Below are positions 16,166-24,755 of a stretch of DNA of 64,000 nucleotides, in pieces. Location of the stretch: contig NZ_JAJHVV010000003.1 of the NCBI RefSeq assembly GCF_023145695.1, forward strand, positions 333,575 to 397,574, written 5' to 3'. Positions within the stretch are counted from its first letter, which is position 1. The number at the start of each line of letters is the position of its first letter. This stretch comes from Vibrio amylolyticus (lineage in GTDB: Bacteria; Pseudomonadota; Gammaproteobacteria; Enterobacterales; Vibrionaceae). The notes under the pieces were generated by a model that saw only the letters and a list, made by a program, of their open reading frames with translations, made no database searches and was not told the DNA's origin. A program made the position numbers and the translations under genes.

Positions 16166-18943
16166 ATGTACCAAGAAAAAAACCAGTTGAAACCTTCTAT
16201 TCTATCAAGCGTGAGCCGTCAGGCTGCAAGTGAAGGTATTGTATTACTTGAAAACCAAGGGAATGTATTGCCATTTAAAGACGGGGAATGCATCTCGTTG
16301 TTTGGGCGCTGCCAAATTGATACTTACCGAAGTGGTACAGGATCTGGTGGGGCGGTTAATGTGCTGTATGCGGTGAATGCACTTGAAGGGCTAAGAGCTA
16401 ATCCTAGCATTACTTTAAATGAAGAGCTTGTGTCGGTCTATGAGCAGTGGGTAGGCGATAACCCTTTTGATAATGGCGGCGGCGGCTGGGCGGCGGAACC
16501 TTGGTTTCAAAAAGAGATGCCAATAACGCAGACGTTGGCAGAGCAGGCGAAAACCGTATCAAATAAAGCCGTTGTCTTTATTGGTCGTACCGCAGGAGAA
16601 GAGCAAGATAACCGTGAAGAAGCCGGCAGCTACTACTTGACGGAAGACGAGCTTGATATGTTGAAGAAAGTCACTGCTCAATTTGATGATGTGATTATGG
16701 TTCTTAATGTCAGCAATATCATCGATATGTCGTGGTTATCGACGATTGAAAATGCTCAATCTATTAAAGGTGTTCTTTATAATTGGGCGGCAGGCATGGA
16801 AGGTGGCCACGCCTTAGCGGATGTTTTGTCTGGCGATGTCTCTCCGAGTGGTAAGTTAACAGACACAATTGCTCATCGTTTAGAAGATTACCCATCAGCT
16901 GCGAATTTTGGTCGTTCAGATTACAACTTATACGCAGAAGATATCTACCTTGGGTACCGCTATTTTGAAACCTTCAAACCTGAAACCGTGTTATACGAGT
17001 TTGGTGCTGGACGTTCGTATACGACATTCAATCAAACGTTAAGCTCATACCTCATTGAAGGCGAAGGTGCCGAGGCTATTCTTCACTTTGACGTTGAAGT
17101 GAAAAACGTTGGAGAACAATTTTCTGGCAAAGAGGTCGTGCAGATTTACCTTGAAGCGCCGCAAGGCGAACTAGGTAAGCCGTCTCGTGTTCTTATTGGG
17201 TTTACTAAGACCGAATTATTAGCATGCGGTGAAAGTGAAACGGTTCGTGTTTCTGTTCCTGTTCGCTCGTTTGCCTCTTACGATGATAGCGGTGTGACTG
17301 GAGAGCGTAACTGCTACGTACTTGAAGCCGGTTGTTATCAGTTCTATTTTGGCGGAAGTGTTCGCTCTTCTAAATGCATGAGTGCCACTTTTGATGTAAA
17401 AGAGTTAATGGTCACTGAGCGACTTAAAGAGGCGTTAGCACCTGTTAAAGCGTTTGATAGAATGAAACCGGGCGCTAAAAAACAGGATGGTAGCTACGAG
17501 CTGACGTACGAACCTGTTCCTTTACGTACGGTTTCAATGCAAGATCGAATTGAATCGGCGCTTCCTGCATCGATTGAACTGTCAGGTGACAAAGGCATTA
17601 AACTTATCGATGTGAAACAAGGTCGAGCAGGGCTAGAAGAGTTTGTTGCGCAGATGACGCCTGAACAGTTGGCAACGATGACCCGTGGCGAAGGGATGTG
17701 TAGCCCAAAAGTGACACCCGGAGTCGCGGCGGCCTTTGGCGGAGTTTCACTGGATTTATTTGAGTTGGGTATCCCAGTCGCGGCAGCAGCAGATGGCCCT
17801 TCTGGCATTCGTATGGACAGTGGCCATACCGCTACACAAGTACCTATTGGGACACTATTAGCGAGTACGTGGAACCGTGAACTCAATGAGCAGCTGTTTT
17901 ACCTTGTCGGTCAAGAGTTAGTTGAGCACAAAATCGACACACTGCTTGGCCCTGGAATGAACATTCACCGACACCCTCTTAATGGTCGTAACTTTGAATA
18001 CTTCTCTGAAGATTCATTAATCACAGGAGTCATTGCTTCAGCGCAAACATTGGGGCTAAGCAAGGCAGGGGTGAGTGGTACGATTAAGCACTTTGTTGCT
18101 AATGACCAAGAAACCGATCGTAAAGATGTAGATTCGGTTGTATCAGAGCGAGCGTTACGTGAGATTCACTTGAGACCGTTTGAAATGGCGGTTAAAGAGG
18201 GCAATGCGTCGACCATCATGACGGCGTATAACCCAGTTAACGGTCATTGGACGGCGTCCAACTATGACTTGAACACTACTATCCTGCGTGATGAGTGGGG
18301 TTACCGTGGAATTGTCATGAGTGACTGGTGGGCGAAGATGAATGATCCTATCACCGCGGGCAAAGAAGATGTGAGCTTTACCTCATTTATGATTCGATCT
18401 CAAAATGATCTTTACATGGTCGTAGAAAATGACGGTGCAGAGTGTAATGCTTCTTCCGATGACACAATCGATGCGTTAAATAGCGGTCGCCTTACGCTTG
18501 GTGAATTACAGCGTTCTGCAATGAATATTTGTCGCTTTATCATGAACGCACCCGCGATGGATCGTCCTCTTGAGTTTTATCATAATGTGAAGCACTTTGA
18601 GCCACTGCAAGAGGCTGGTGAAAGAGTATCAACACCGGTAGAGCAGGGCGTAACGTTTAAAGCGGAAGCGATAAAAACGGCGGTGATTGACGTTTCTAAA
18701 GATGGGCTTTACCAATGTGATGCGTTGATGCGCTATGAACTGAATTCGATGGCGCAATCTTCTTGCAACCTAAGCATTAATGGTGTGGTTGCGATGACCT
18801 TACCGGTGAATGGAACCGATGGGAAACTGGTGAGTGTGAAAGGGCAAGAGGTAAAACTGAGTAAAGGGCTTTATGAGCTTTCTGTTGAATCTGTAAAGCC
18901 TGGACTTGAGCTTGAGCAGTTAACCTTTACTGCAGTGCAATAA
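16166..18943 (+). CDS. GH3 beta-glucosidase with reversed domain order (cytoplasmic)
   Basis: 925 residues, no signal peptide, so it should act on imported oligosaccharides. The N-terminal ~270 residues are what is normally the C-terminal GH3 domain (SRQAASEGIVLLENQGNVLPF, then VLYNWAAGMEGGHALADVLSGDVSPSGKL). A fibronectin-III-like domain follows (about 280-420: FSGKEVVQIYLEAP). The catalytic barrel comes last (about 490-830: ADGPSGIR, LLGPGMNIHRHPLNGRNFEYFSEDS, GTIKHFVAND). The predicted nucleophile is Asp720 in VMSDWW. The extreme C-terminus adds a small beta-rich module. Reversed GH3 enzymes are known in Ruminococcus and Butyrivibrio; substrate preference here is inferred from the locus. 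Confidence 0.88.
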   Translation: MYQEKNQLKPSILSSVSRQAASEGIVLLENQGNVLPFKDGECISLFGRCQIDTYRSGTGSGGAVNVLYAVNALEGLRANPSITLNEELVSVYEQWVGDNPFDNGGGGWAAEPWFQKEMPITQTLAEQAKTVSNKAVVFIGRTAGEEQDNREEAGSYYLTEDELDMLKKVTAQFDDVIMVLNVSNIIDMSWLSTIENAQSIKGVLYNWAAGMEGGHALADVLSGDVSPSGKLTDTIAHRLEDYPSAANFGRSDYNLYAEDIYLGYRYFETFKPETVLYEFGAGRSYTTFNQTLSSYLIEGEGAEAILHFDVEVKNVGEQFSGKEVVQIYLEAPQGELGKPSRVLIGFTKTELLACGESETVRVSVPVRSFASYDDSGVTGERNCYVLEAGCYQFYFGGSVRSSKCMSATFDVKELMVTERLKEALAPVKAFDRMKPGAKKQDGSYELTYEPVPLRTVSMQDRIESALPASIELSGDKGIKLIDVKQGRAGLEEFVAQMTPEQLATMTRGEGMCSPKVTPGVAAAFGGVSLDLFELGIPVAAAADGPSGIRMDSGHTATQVPIGTLLASTWNRELNEQLFYLVGQELVEHKIDTLLGPGMNIHRHPLNGRNFEYFSEDSLITGVIASAQTLGLSKAGVSGTIKHFVANDQETDRKDVDSVVSERALREIHLRPFEMAVKEGNASTIMTAYNPVNGHWTASNYDLNTTILRDEWGYRGIVMSDWWAKMNDPITAGKEDVSFTSFMIRSQNDLYMVVENDGAECNASSDDTIDALNSGRLTLGELQRSAMNICRFIMNAPAMDRPLEFYHNVKHFEPLQEAGERVSTPVEQGVTFKAEAIKTAVIDVSKDGLYQCDALMRYELNSMAQSSCNLSINGVVAMTLPVNGTDGKLVSVKGQEVKLSKGLYELSVESVKPGLELEQLTFTAVQ

Positions 18944-18971
18944 GTACTGGTTAACTAGTGTTTTTGTGAAT

Positions 18972-19004
18972 AAGTGGGGCGAATAACGTCCCACTTTCTT
19001 TTTC
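18972..19004 (+). terminator. terminator between GH3 and LacI genes
   Basis: AAGTGGG and CCCACTT form a perfect 7-bp stem around an 11-nt loop, followed by TCTTTTTC. It would separate LacI expression partly from the operon. Confidence 0.65.
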
Positions 19005-19017
19005 AAGGAGTGTGATT

Positions 19018-20016
19018 GTGCGAAAAAAGAAGGCCACGGTTTATGATGTCGCAACGCGAGCAAATGTGTCTGTTAGCACAGTGTCTCGTTATTTAAATCG
19101 CACCTCTTTTATTGTGAAAGAGAAAGTCGATGCGATTGAAAAGGCAATGGTAGAGGTGAACTTCACCCCCAAAACAACACAAAGCAGTGCTCAAACGAAA
19201 CGAAACATGACGATCGGGATTATCTCTCCAGCATTTGATAGCCCATTTATTTCACAAATATTGGGGGGCGTCTCTTCAGAAGCGGCTCATACCTCTTATA
19301 GATTGGAGCTAGAGGCATCTAACTGGGATCCAAACCGAGAAAAGAAACTAATCAAGCAATTGATAGAACAGAAAGTCGACGGGATAATTCTACTGGTTCC
19401 GACGATTGAAATTAAACAGATAGAAAAGCTTGTTGGCGATACGCCCGTTCTGTTCATCGCTCGAGATGGTAACGGTATCTACCCATCACTGCTCATCGAT
19501 AATCAGATGGGCGGTTATATTGCGACGAACCATTTAATCCAACTTGGGCATACTGATATTGTTTTTGTTACCGGAACAATGGGTAGCTTAGATGGGGCTG
19601 AACGATTTGTCGGCTATAAACAGAGCCTAGAAAACGCGGGGATTGAATTCAATTCTAATTTGGTGATTGACGGAGCCTATGAATCGCAAAAAGCGTTTGA
19701 TTCCATGAGTGAGTTGATTGAACAAGGTGCGTCATTTAGTGCCGTATTCTGTGCCAATGACACCAGTGCTTATGGTGTGATTCAAGCGCTTCATCAGAAA
19801 GGTATTAAAGTTCCAGAGGACGTCTCTGTGATTGGCTTTGATGATCTTTCGACCTCTCAGTTTTTTATCCCTCGTTTAACAACGATAAAGCAGCCCCTAC
19901 AGTGCCTAGGACAAATATCCATTAAGTACATGTTGGATCTTATTAGCTCGAATACACCTGAATATACCGTCCCTCCTGTTACTTTGATTGAAAGAGACAG
20001 TTGTCGCGAAATGTAA
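19018..20016 (+). CDS. LacI-family transcriptional regulator of the beta-glucan locus
   Basis: 332 residues: an N-terminal HTH (TVYDVATRANVSVSTVSRYLN) and hinge, then a periplasmic-binding-protein-like effector domain (FDSPFISQILGGVSSEA, DGIILLVPT, DNQMGGYIATNHLIQLGH, FCANDTSAYGVIQAL, VSVIGFDDL). I choose the GTG at 19018 because an AAGGAG site lies 7 nt upstream; the GTG at 19012 is only 1 nt away. It most likely represses the importer/GH genes until a glucoside binds. CG-centred operator candidates at 9877-9892 and 11927-11940 fit this. Confidence 0.9.
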   Translation: MRKKKATVYDVATRANVSVSTVSRYLNRTSFIVKEKVDAIEKAMVEVNFTPKTTQSSAQTKRNMTIGIISPAFDSPFISQILGGVSSEAAHTSYRLELEASNWDPNREKKLIKQLIEQKVDGIILLVPTIEIKQIEKLVGDTPVLFIARDGNGIYPSLLIDNQMGGYIATNHLIQLGHTDIVFVTGTMGSLDGAERFVGYKQSLENAGIEFNSNLVIDGAYESQKAFDSMSELIEQGASFSAVFCANDTSAYGVIQALHQKGIKVPEDVSVIGFDDLSTSQFFIPRLTTIKQPLQCLGQISIKYMLDLISSNTPEYTVPPVTLIERDSCREM

Positions 20017-20232
20017 ATTTCACTTGATTAGAACGCTAAAAATTGAGTTCTTGATGACAACACTCGAATGTGAGGATTAGACGACTTAAAGGCTCAGAAG
20101 GACTGTTTGATAAAACGGCTCTTGTTCATGGTTTTATGCTACCCGTCCGTTTTTTCGACGCGAGATATTGAGAATTAGAAATAACCACAACCATGAACTA
20201 AGTTAAATAGTAAACGATCTGTTTGGTAGCGT

Positions 20233-21855
20233 ATGAGTGTTTCTAGTTGGGCGGAAAAGTATTGCTCTGAGTGTTCGACGCTGATGTTGTTATATCAGCC
20301 AGAGTTGAGCTATATCTGTAAAAGCAAAGGGCTAACCGCGGAACTTTCTCGTGGCTCGTTGAGCATATCCTCATTTTTGACAAACCTTTCTCCAGCTCAA
20401 TTGGCTAACCCTGATTTTGGTGACTTCTCACTCTATTTAGAGCGTTCTTATTGCATCGAAAACGTTTACTGCTATCACCTACAACGCATCAGTAGCTCTG
20501 AAGATCAAAGCTGGGAACTCTTTGCAAATACAATGAGTAAACTTCACGAAGTGATGCTACGCCTTAGCCAAGCGCCAACACTCGATGACCTATACCAACA
20601 AGCGATTATTGAAGCGCAGCAACACTTATTTATCGATCGGTTAGCAATCCTTCTTTTAGACACTGAAACGAATGAAATGATAGGAACTTGGGGCACCGAT
20701 GAAGATGGCAATGTTAAGGATGAAAATGCATTTAGAGGCCCAATACCGGATGCTCCTTGGGTGGAATTAACACTGGCGTCAAAAGAGCATGTAGAGGTAT
20801 GGGACAACGTGGATCTTCTCTATTACAACAAAGTGGTCGGCAAGGGCTGGAATGCGATGGCAGCCATCTGGGATGGAGATACGCCTATTGGCTGGATTGC
20901 CTGTGACAACTTAATCAAAAAGCGCCCAATGCAACCATGGCTTAAAGAGATCTTAGGGCAATATGGACAGGCTCTGGGGCACACCATAGTTCGGTTTAAC
21001 AACCTTAAAAAACTGAAAGATATCAACGACAATCTAGAAACGCTTGTTGCTGAACGCTCTTCCCAACTACAAGAAAAAGTCGAGCAACTGGAAAAAGCAC
21101 AAGATGAGCTGGTTGAGTCAGAAAAACTTGCTTCTTTGGGAGGGCTAGTTGCAGGGGTCGCTCACGAGGTAAATACGCCTGTTGGTATTGGTGTTACTGC
21201 CGCTTCCCACTTGGTAGAGGAAGCAAAAGAGATCAGTAAACAGTACCAGAATAAGACCATGAAAAAATCCGATCTTGAAGGGTATTTTGAATATACATTA
21301 GACAGTGGTCAATTAATTCAAGATAACTTATTAAGAGCAAGCGACCTGATTAAAAGCTTTAAACAGTTGGCGGTTGAACAGACCGTTGATTCAATCTTTG
21401 AAGTTAATCTGTTTGAGTTGGTCAACAATATTCAAAACAGCTTTCATCACCAATTCAAGAATCGCCCCATAACTTTTATTAATCATATTGAAAAAACCAT
21501 CGTTTTTCGTGCCTGTTCCGGCAAGTTGAATCAGATCATAACCAATTTAGTGAATAATTCCCTTATTCATGCCTTCGACTCAGAGATTAAGGGAACGATC
21601 GAGGTTAAGGCAAGCATTGAAAATGGCGGTTTACACCTTTGTTATCTAGATACGGGTAACGGTGTTGATGACGAGACATTACAGCAACTATTCGAGCCAT
21701 TCTTTACCACGAAAAGAGGCCATGGGGGCACTGGGTTAGGGCTAAACATTGTTTATAACATAGTTAAGAAGTTAGATGGTCAAATTGAATCGAGTCACGT
21801 TAAGCCGACGGGGCTACAATTTGACATATTTTTACCGACTGAGGTGAATGAATGA
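20233..21855 (+). CDS. soluble GAF-domain sensor histidine kinase
   Basis: 540 residues with no transmembrane helix. Residues about 1-95 are unassigned. A GAF-like domain spans about 105-260 (TLDDLYQQAIIEAQQHLFIDRLAILLLD, GWIACDNL). Then come a coiled coil (LETLVAERSSQLQEKVEQLEKAQDELVESEK) and a dimerisation box with phospho-acceptor His311 in GLVAGVAHEVNTP. The HATPase region has NLVNNSLIHAF, LDTGNGVDD and GGTGLGLNIV. It should sense a cytoplasmic signal and phosphorylate the regulator whose start codon overlaps its stop (ATGA). It resembles hybrid-less kinases paired with DUF3369/HD-GYP regulators. Confidence 0.88.
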   Translation: MSVSSWAEKYCSECSTLMLLYQPELSYICKSKGLTAELSRGSLSISSFLTNLSPAQLANPDFGDFSLYLERSYCIENVYCYHLQRISSSEDQSWELFANTMSKLHEVMLRLSQAPTLDDLYQQAIIEAQQHLFIDRLAILLLDTETNEMIGTWGTDEDGNVKDENAFRGPIPDAPWVELTLASKEHVEVWDNVDLLYYNKVVGKGWNAMAAIWDGDTPIGWIACDNLIKKRPMQPWLKEILGQYGQALGHTIVRFNNLKKLKDINDNLETLVAERSSQLQEKVEQLEKAQDELVESEKLASLGGLVAGVAHEVNTPVGIGVTAASHLVEEAKEISKQYQNKTMKKSDLEGYFEYTLDSGQLIQDNLLRASDLIKSFKQLAVEQTVDSIFEVNLFELVNNIQNSFHHQFKNRPITFINHIEKTIVFRACSGKLNQIITNLVNNSLIHAFDSEIKGTIEVKASIENGGLHLCYLDTGNGVDDETLQQLFEPFFTTKRGHGGTGLGLNIVYNIVKKLDGQIESSHVKPTGLQFDIFLPTEVNE

Positions 21856-23417
21856 GTGACGATCTATTTAGTGATGACTTTTTTGCCGATGAAGAAAAGG
21901 TTGAAACAAGCGTTCCGTTAAAACCTTGGAATGTACTCATTGTCGATGATGAAGAAGAGATTCATCGAGTAACAAAGATGGCGCTTAACAAATTTGAGTT
22001 TGAGAATAGACCGCTCAACTTTATTTGCGCCAAATCGGCAAAAGAAGGGCAACAAGCCTTTTTAGATCATCAAGATATCGCGATGGTGCTACTGGATGTC
22101 GTGATGGAGACAGAACATGCCGGTTTAGAGTTGGCGAAATGGATTAGAGACGAGCATGGCGATCTCAATGTGAGGATTGTTTTGAGAACGGGGCAACCTG
22201 GTCAATCGCCAGAACAAGCGGTTATCAAAGATTATGATATTAATGATTATAAAGCGAAAACGGAGCTTACCGCGCAAAAACTGTATACCTCCACCTTAAC
22301 GGCTTTAAGAGCTTACCAACATATTATGATTCTGGAACGCAGTAAGTTAGGTATGGAACAAGTCGTCAAAGCAACAAAAAATGTCATGGACAAGCTAGGT
22401 TTTGTGGCCTTTTCTAAAGCCGCTCTAGAACAAATTATAACCTTGATTAATGTCAGCGATACGATGCTATTAGACATTAGCGATCATCTCACTACTGACA
22501 CTGCAATTATTGAAGTTGATCCATATAAGCATACGGCTCAGATGATATGTGGCACTGGGGTGTTTCAAGAGGTAAAACAACAGAATACCTATTTTGACGA
22601 ATTGCCCTTTCAACAGCTGCTTAATCGAGCGTTGGAAAGCGAAGCCTCGGTATTTGATGAACAGGAAATATTGATTTATTGCACCAGCGCTCACCATTCG
22701 GTGGTTTTCTATATCGTTACAGAGCAAAGCCTAGGACAGGTCGATAGGCACTTACTCGAAGTGTTTACCGAAAATCTTGTGGTTGGACTTAAGAATATAG
22801 ACTTGAATGAGCAGATGAAACGCTCTCAACGTGAGGTCATTTATAGACTGACGGAAGTGGTAGAAAACCGCTCTAATGAAACGGGTTATCACGTTAAGCG
22901 TGTTGCGCGATATTGCGAACTTTTAGGTCGCCTGTATGGCTTGGATGAAGAAGAGTGTGAAATTATTCTATTTGCTTCTCCTCTCCATGATATCGGTAAA
23001 GTGGGTACCCCAGATCGAGTGCTGAACAAGCCTGGGAAATTAGACGCGGATGAGTGGGCGATTATGCAGACACATGCCGAAGCGGGTCAGAATATGTTAG
23101 AAGGTTCTGATTTGGAGTTATTGGACGCCGGAGCCATAATCGCAGGTACTCACCATGAACGTTGGGATGGAACGGGCTACCCGAAAGGGACGTCAGGAGA
23201 AAATATTCCTATCTACGGTCGAATTTGTTCATTAGCTGATATTTTTGACGCTCTCTGTTCTAAGCGTGTTTATAAAGACCCATGGTCAATAGAAGACGTA
23301 TTCAAATACATTCAATCGGAGTCGGGAAAATTCTTTGATCCGAAATTGGTCGAACTATTCTTAGCAAATAAAGATCAATTCCTCAAAATCAGAGAAGAAC
23401 TTAAAGATCCCGAATGA
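21852..23417 (+). CDS. response regulator with DUF3369 region and HD-GYP c-di-GMP phosphodiesterase
   Basis: 521 residues. The receiver domain (about 25-150) has acidic residues in VLIVDDEEE and phospho-acceptor Asp82 in LLDVV. A DUF3369-like middle region (about 175-310) follows. The HD-GYP domain (about 320-515) has an intact LHDIGKVGTPD and HHERWDGTGYPKG, so it should hydrolyse cyclic di-GMP. It is translationally coupled to the kinase upstream, which is its likely partner. The truncated gene at 1-474 shares the same receiver motifs. Confidence 0.93.
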   Translation: MSDDLFSDDFFADEEKVETSVPLKPWNVLIVDDEEEIHRVTKMALNKFEFENRPLNFICAKSAKEGQQAFLDHQDIAMVLLDVVMETEHAGLELAKWIRDEHGDLNVRIVLRTGQPGQSPEQAVIKDYDINDYKAKTELTAQKLYTSTLTALRAYQHIMILERSKLGMEQVVKATKNVMDKLGFVAFSKAALEQIITLINVSDTMLLDISDHLTTDTAIIEVDPYKHTAQMICGTGVFQEVKQQNTYFDELPFQQLLNRALESEASVFDEQEILIYCTSAHHSVVFYIVTEQSLGQVDRHLLEVFTENLVVGLKNIDLNEQMKRSQREVIYRLTEVVENRSNETGYHVKRVARYCELLGRLYGLDEEECEIILFASPLHDIGKVGTPDRVLNKPGKLDADEWAIMQTHAEAGQNMLEGSDLELLDAGAIIAGTHHERWDGTGYPKGTSGENIPIYGRICSLADIFDALCSKRVYKDPWSIEDVFKYIQSESGKFFDPKLVELFLANKDQFLKIREELKDPE

Positions 23418-23490
23418 GGCTGGACACTAATTATTGAAATTATAAATGTATGTCAGGACGCTAAAAGCATAATAGAAATGGATAACAATA

Positions 23491-24717
23491 ATGATAAATA
23501 GAAAACGAATCGACTATTTTATGGCCATACTCTTAACGAGTATGGTATTTACTCTCAGTGTTCATGCATCGCCGCCTGAAATTGTTAAAGTCTATTTTGA
23601 TTCGGACAGAACCGGGCATATTGAGTCAGCCAAATCGATAGAGCAGGGGGTAAAAGTCGCTTTTTCAGAAGTGGATAACCAGTTAAATGGTATACCCGTG
23701 GAGTTTGTTACTTTGGACCACAGAGGAAATGCACTCCGTAGTAAGAAAAATATGGAGAAATTTCTGCAAGATGAAAACGCACTTGTGTATGTCGCAGGTT
23801 TGCATTCCCCCCCACTTATTAAATTTCGAGAGTTTATTAATGAATCTCACTTGCTCACTTTAGTACCTTGGGCTGCGGGATCGCCTATTACTCGTTATCC
23901 TTCAACGGAAAATAATTACGTATTTCGCTTATCTGTCGATGACTCTAAGGTTGGGGGGAAGTTGGTTAACCATGCTTTAGATAATGGATGCCAGCAGCCT
24001 CAGCTGATGCTAGAAAACACGGCGTGGGGGCAATCAAACTATAAAGCGATGCAGTCAGCGTTGCCCGCGACACTCTCGAATAAAGTTCAAGTCACCTGGT
24101 TTGACTGGGGGATCACGGACGTCGATGCAAGAAATAAAATCAGGGAAGCCATAGATTCAAACGCTGACTGTTTACTTATGGTGTCAAATGCAAGAGAAGG
24201 TCGTTTGCTCACTCAGGCGGTGGGCGATTTAGAGGTGAAGATGCCCATTTATAGCCATTGGGGTATTACGGGAGGAAGCTTTGCAAATGAGTTGCCTTTT
24301 GAGGTTCGAGAGAAAGCCGATCTTCAATTTATTCAATCATGCTTCAACTTTTATAGTGGTGAAAACAGTGAATTTCAAATGGGCGTTTTTAAAAATGCGC
24401 AAGAGCAATTTCCTGCTGATTTTTCAGATACTAACATAGCTGCACCTGCTGGTTTTATTCATGGTTATGATTTAGCTCAAGTGTTTATTGAGGCTGTAAG
24501 TACGGTCACTTTAACCAATGATATGAAGGTTAACCGTAAGAATATAAAAGAGTCGTTGGAATCTTTTGATGCACCCGTTCAAGGGTTAATTAAGCAGTAT
24601 AAACGTCCATTTTCTCCCTATTCAGAGAGTACCCCTGACGCGCATGAAGCACTAACGATTGATGATTTATGCATGGCGATGTACGATAAAAATAATGCAG
24701 TTAGACTCCTTAACTGA
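23491..24717 (+). CDS. periplasmic binding protein (branched-chain amino acid/urea-type fold)
   Basis: 408 residues with an N-terminal signal peptide (MAILLTSMVFTLSVHASPPE). The fold matches type-I periplasmic binding proteins of the Leu/Ile/Val family: AKSIEQGVKVAFSEVDNQLNG, VYVAGLHSPPL, the GSPITRYPSTENNYVFRLS segment, and AGFIHGYDLAQVFIEA. No ABC permease or ATPase lies next to it; it sits between an HD-GYP regulator and a membrane hybrid kinase. The likely job is to bind a small molecule in the periplasm and present it to that kinase, as in LuxP/LuxQ-type pairs. The ligand is unknown. Confidence 0.82.
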   Translation: MINRKRIDYFMAILLTSMVFTLSVHASPPEIVKVYFDSDRTGHIESAKSIEQGVKVAFSEVDNQLNGIPVEFVTLDHRGNALRSKKNMEKFLQDENALVYVAGLHSPPLIKFREFINESHLLTLVPWAAGSPITRYPSTENNYVFRLSVDDSKVGGKLVNHALDNGCQQPQLMLENTAWGQSNYKAMQSALPATLSNKVQVTWFDWGITDVDARNKIREAIDSNADCLLMVSNAREGRLLTQAVGDLEVKMPIYSHWGITGGSFANELPFEVREKADLQFIQSCFNFYSGENSEFQMGVFKNAQEQFPADFSDTNIAAPAGFIHGYDLAQVFIEAVSTVTLTNDMKVNRKNIKESLESFDAPVQGLIKQYKRPFSPYSESTPDAHEALTIDDLCMAMYDKNNAVRLLN

Positions 24718-24755
24718 TCATAAATACTAACGTTAGATGTGGCTTAGAGTTTCTT

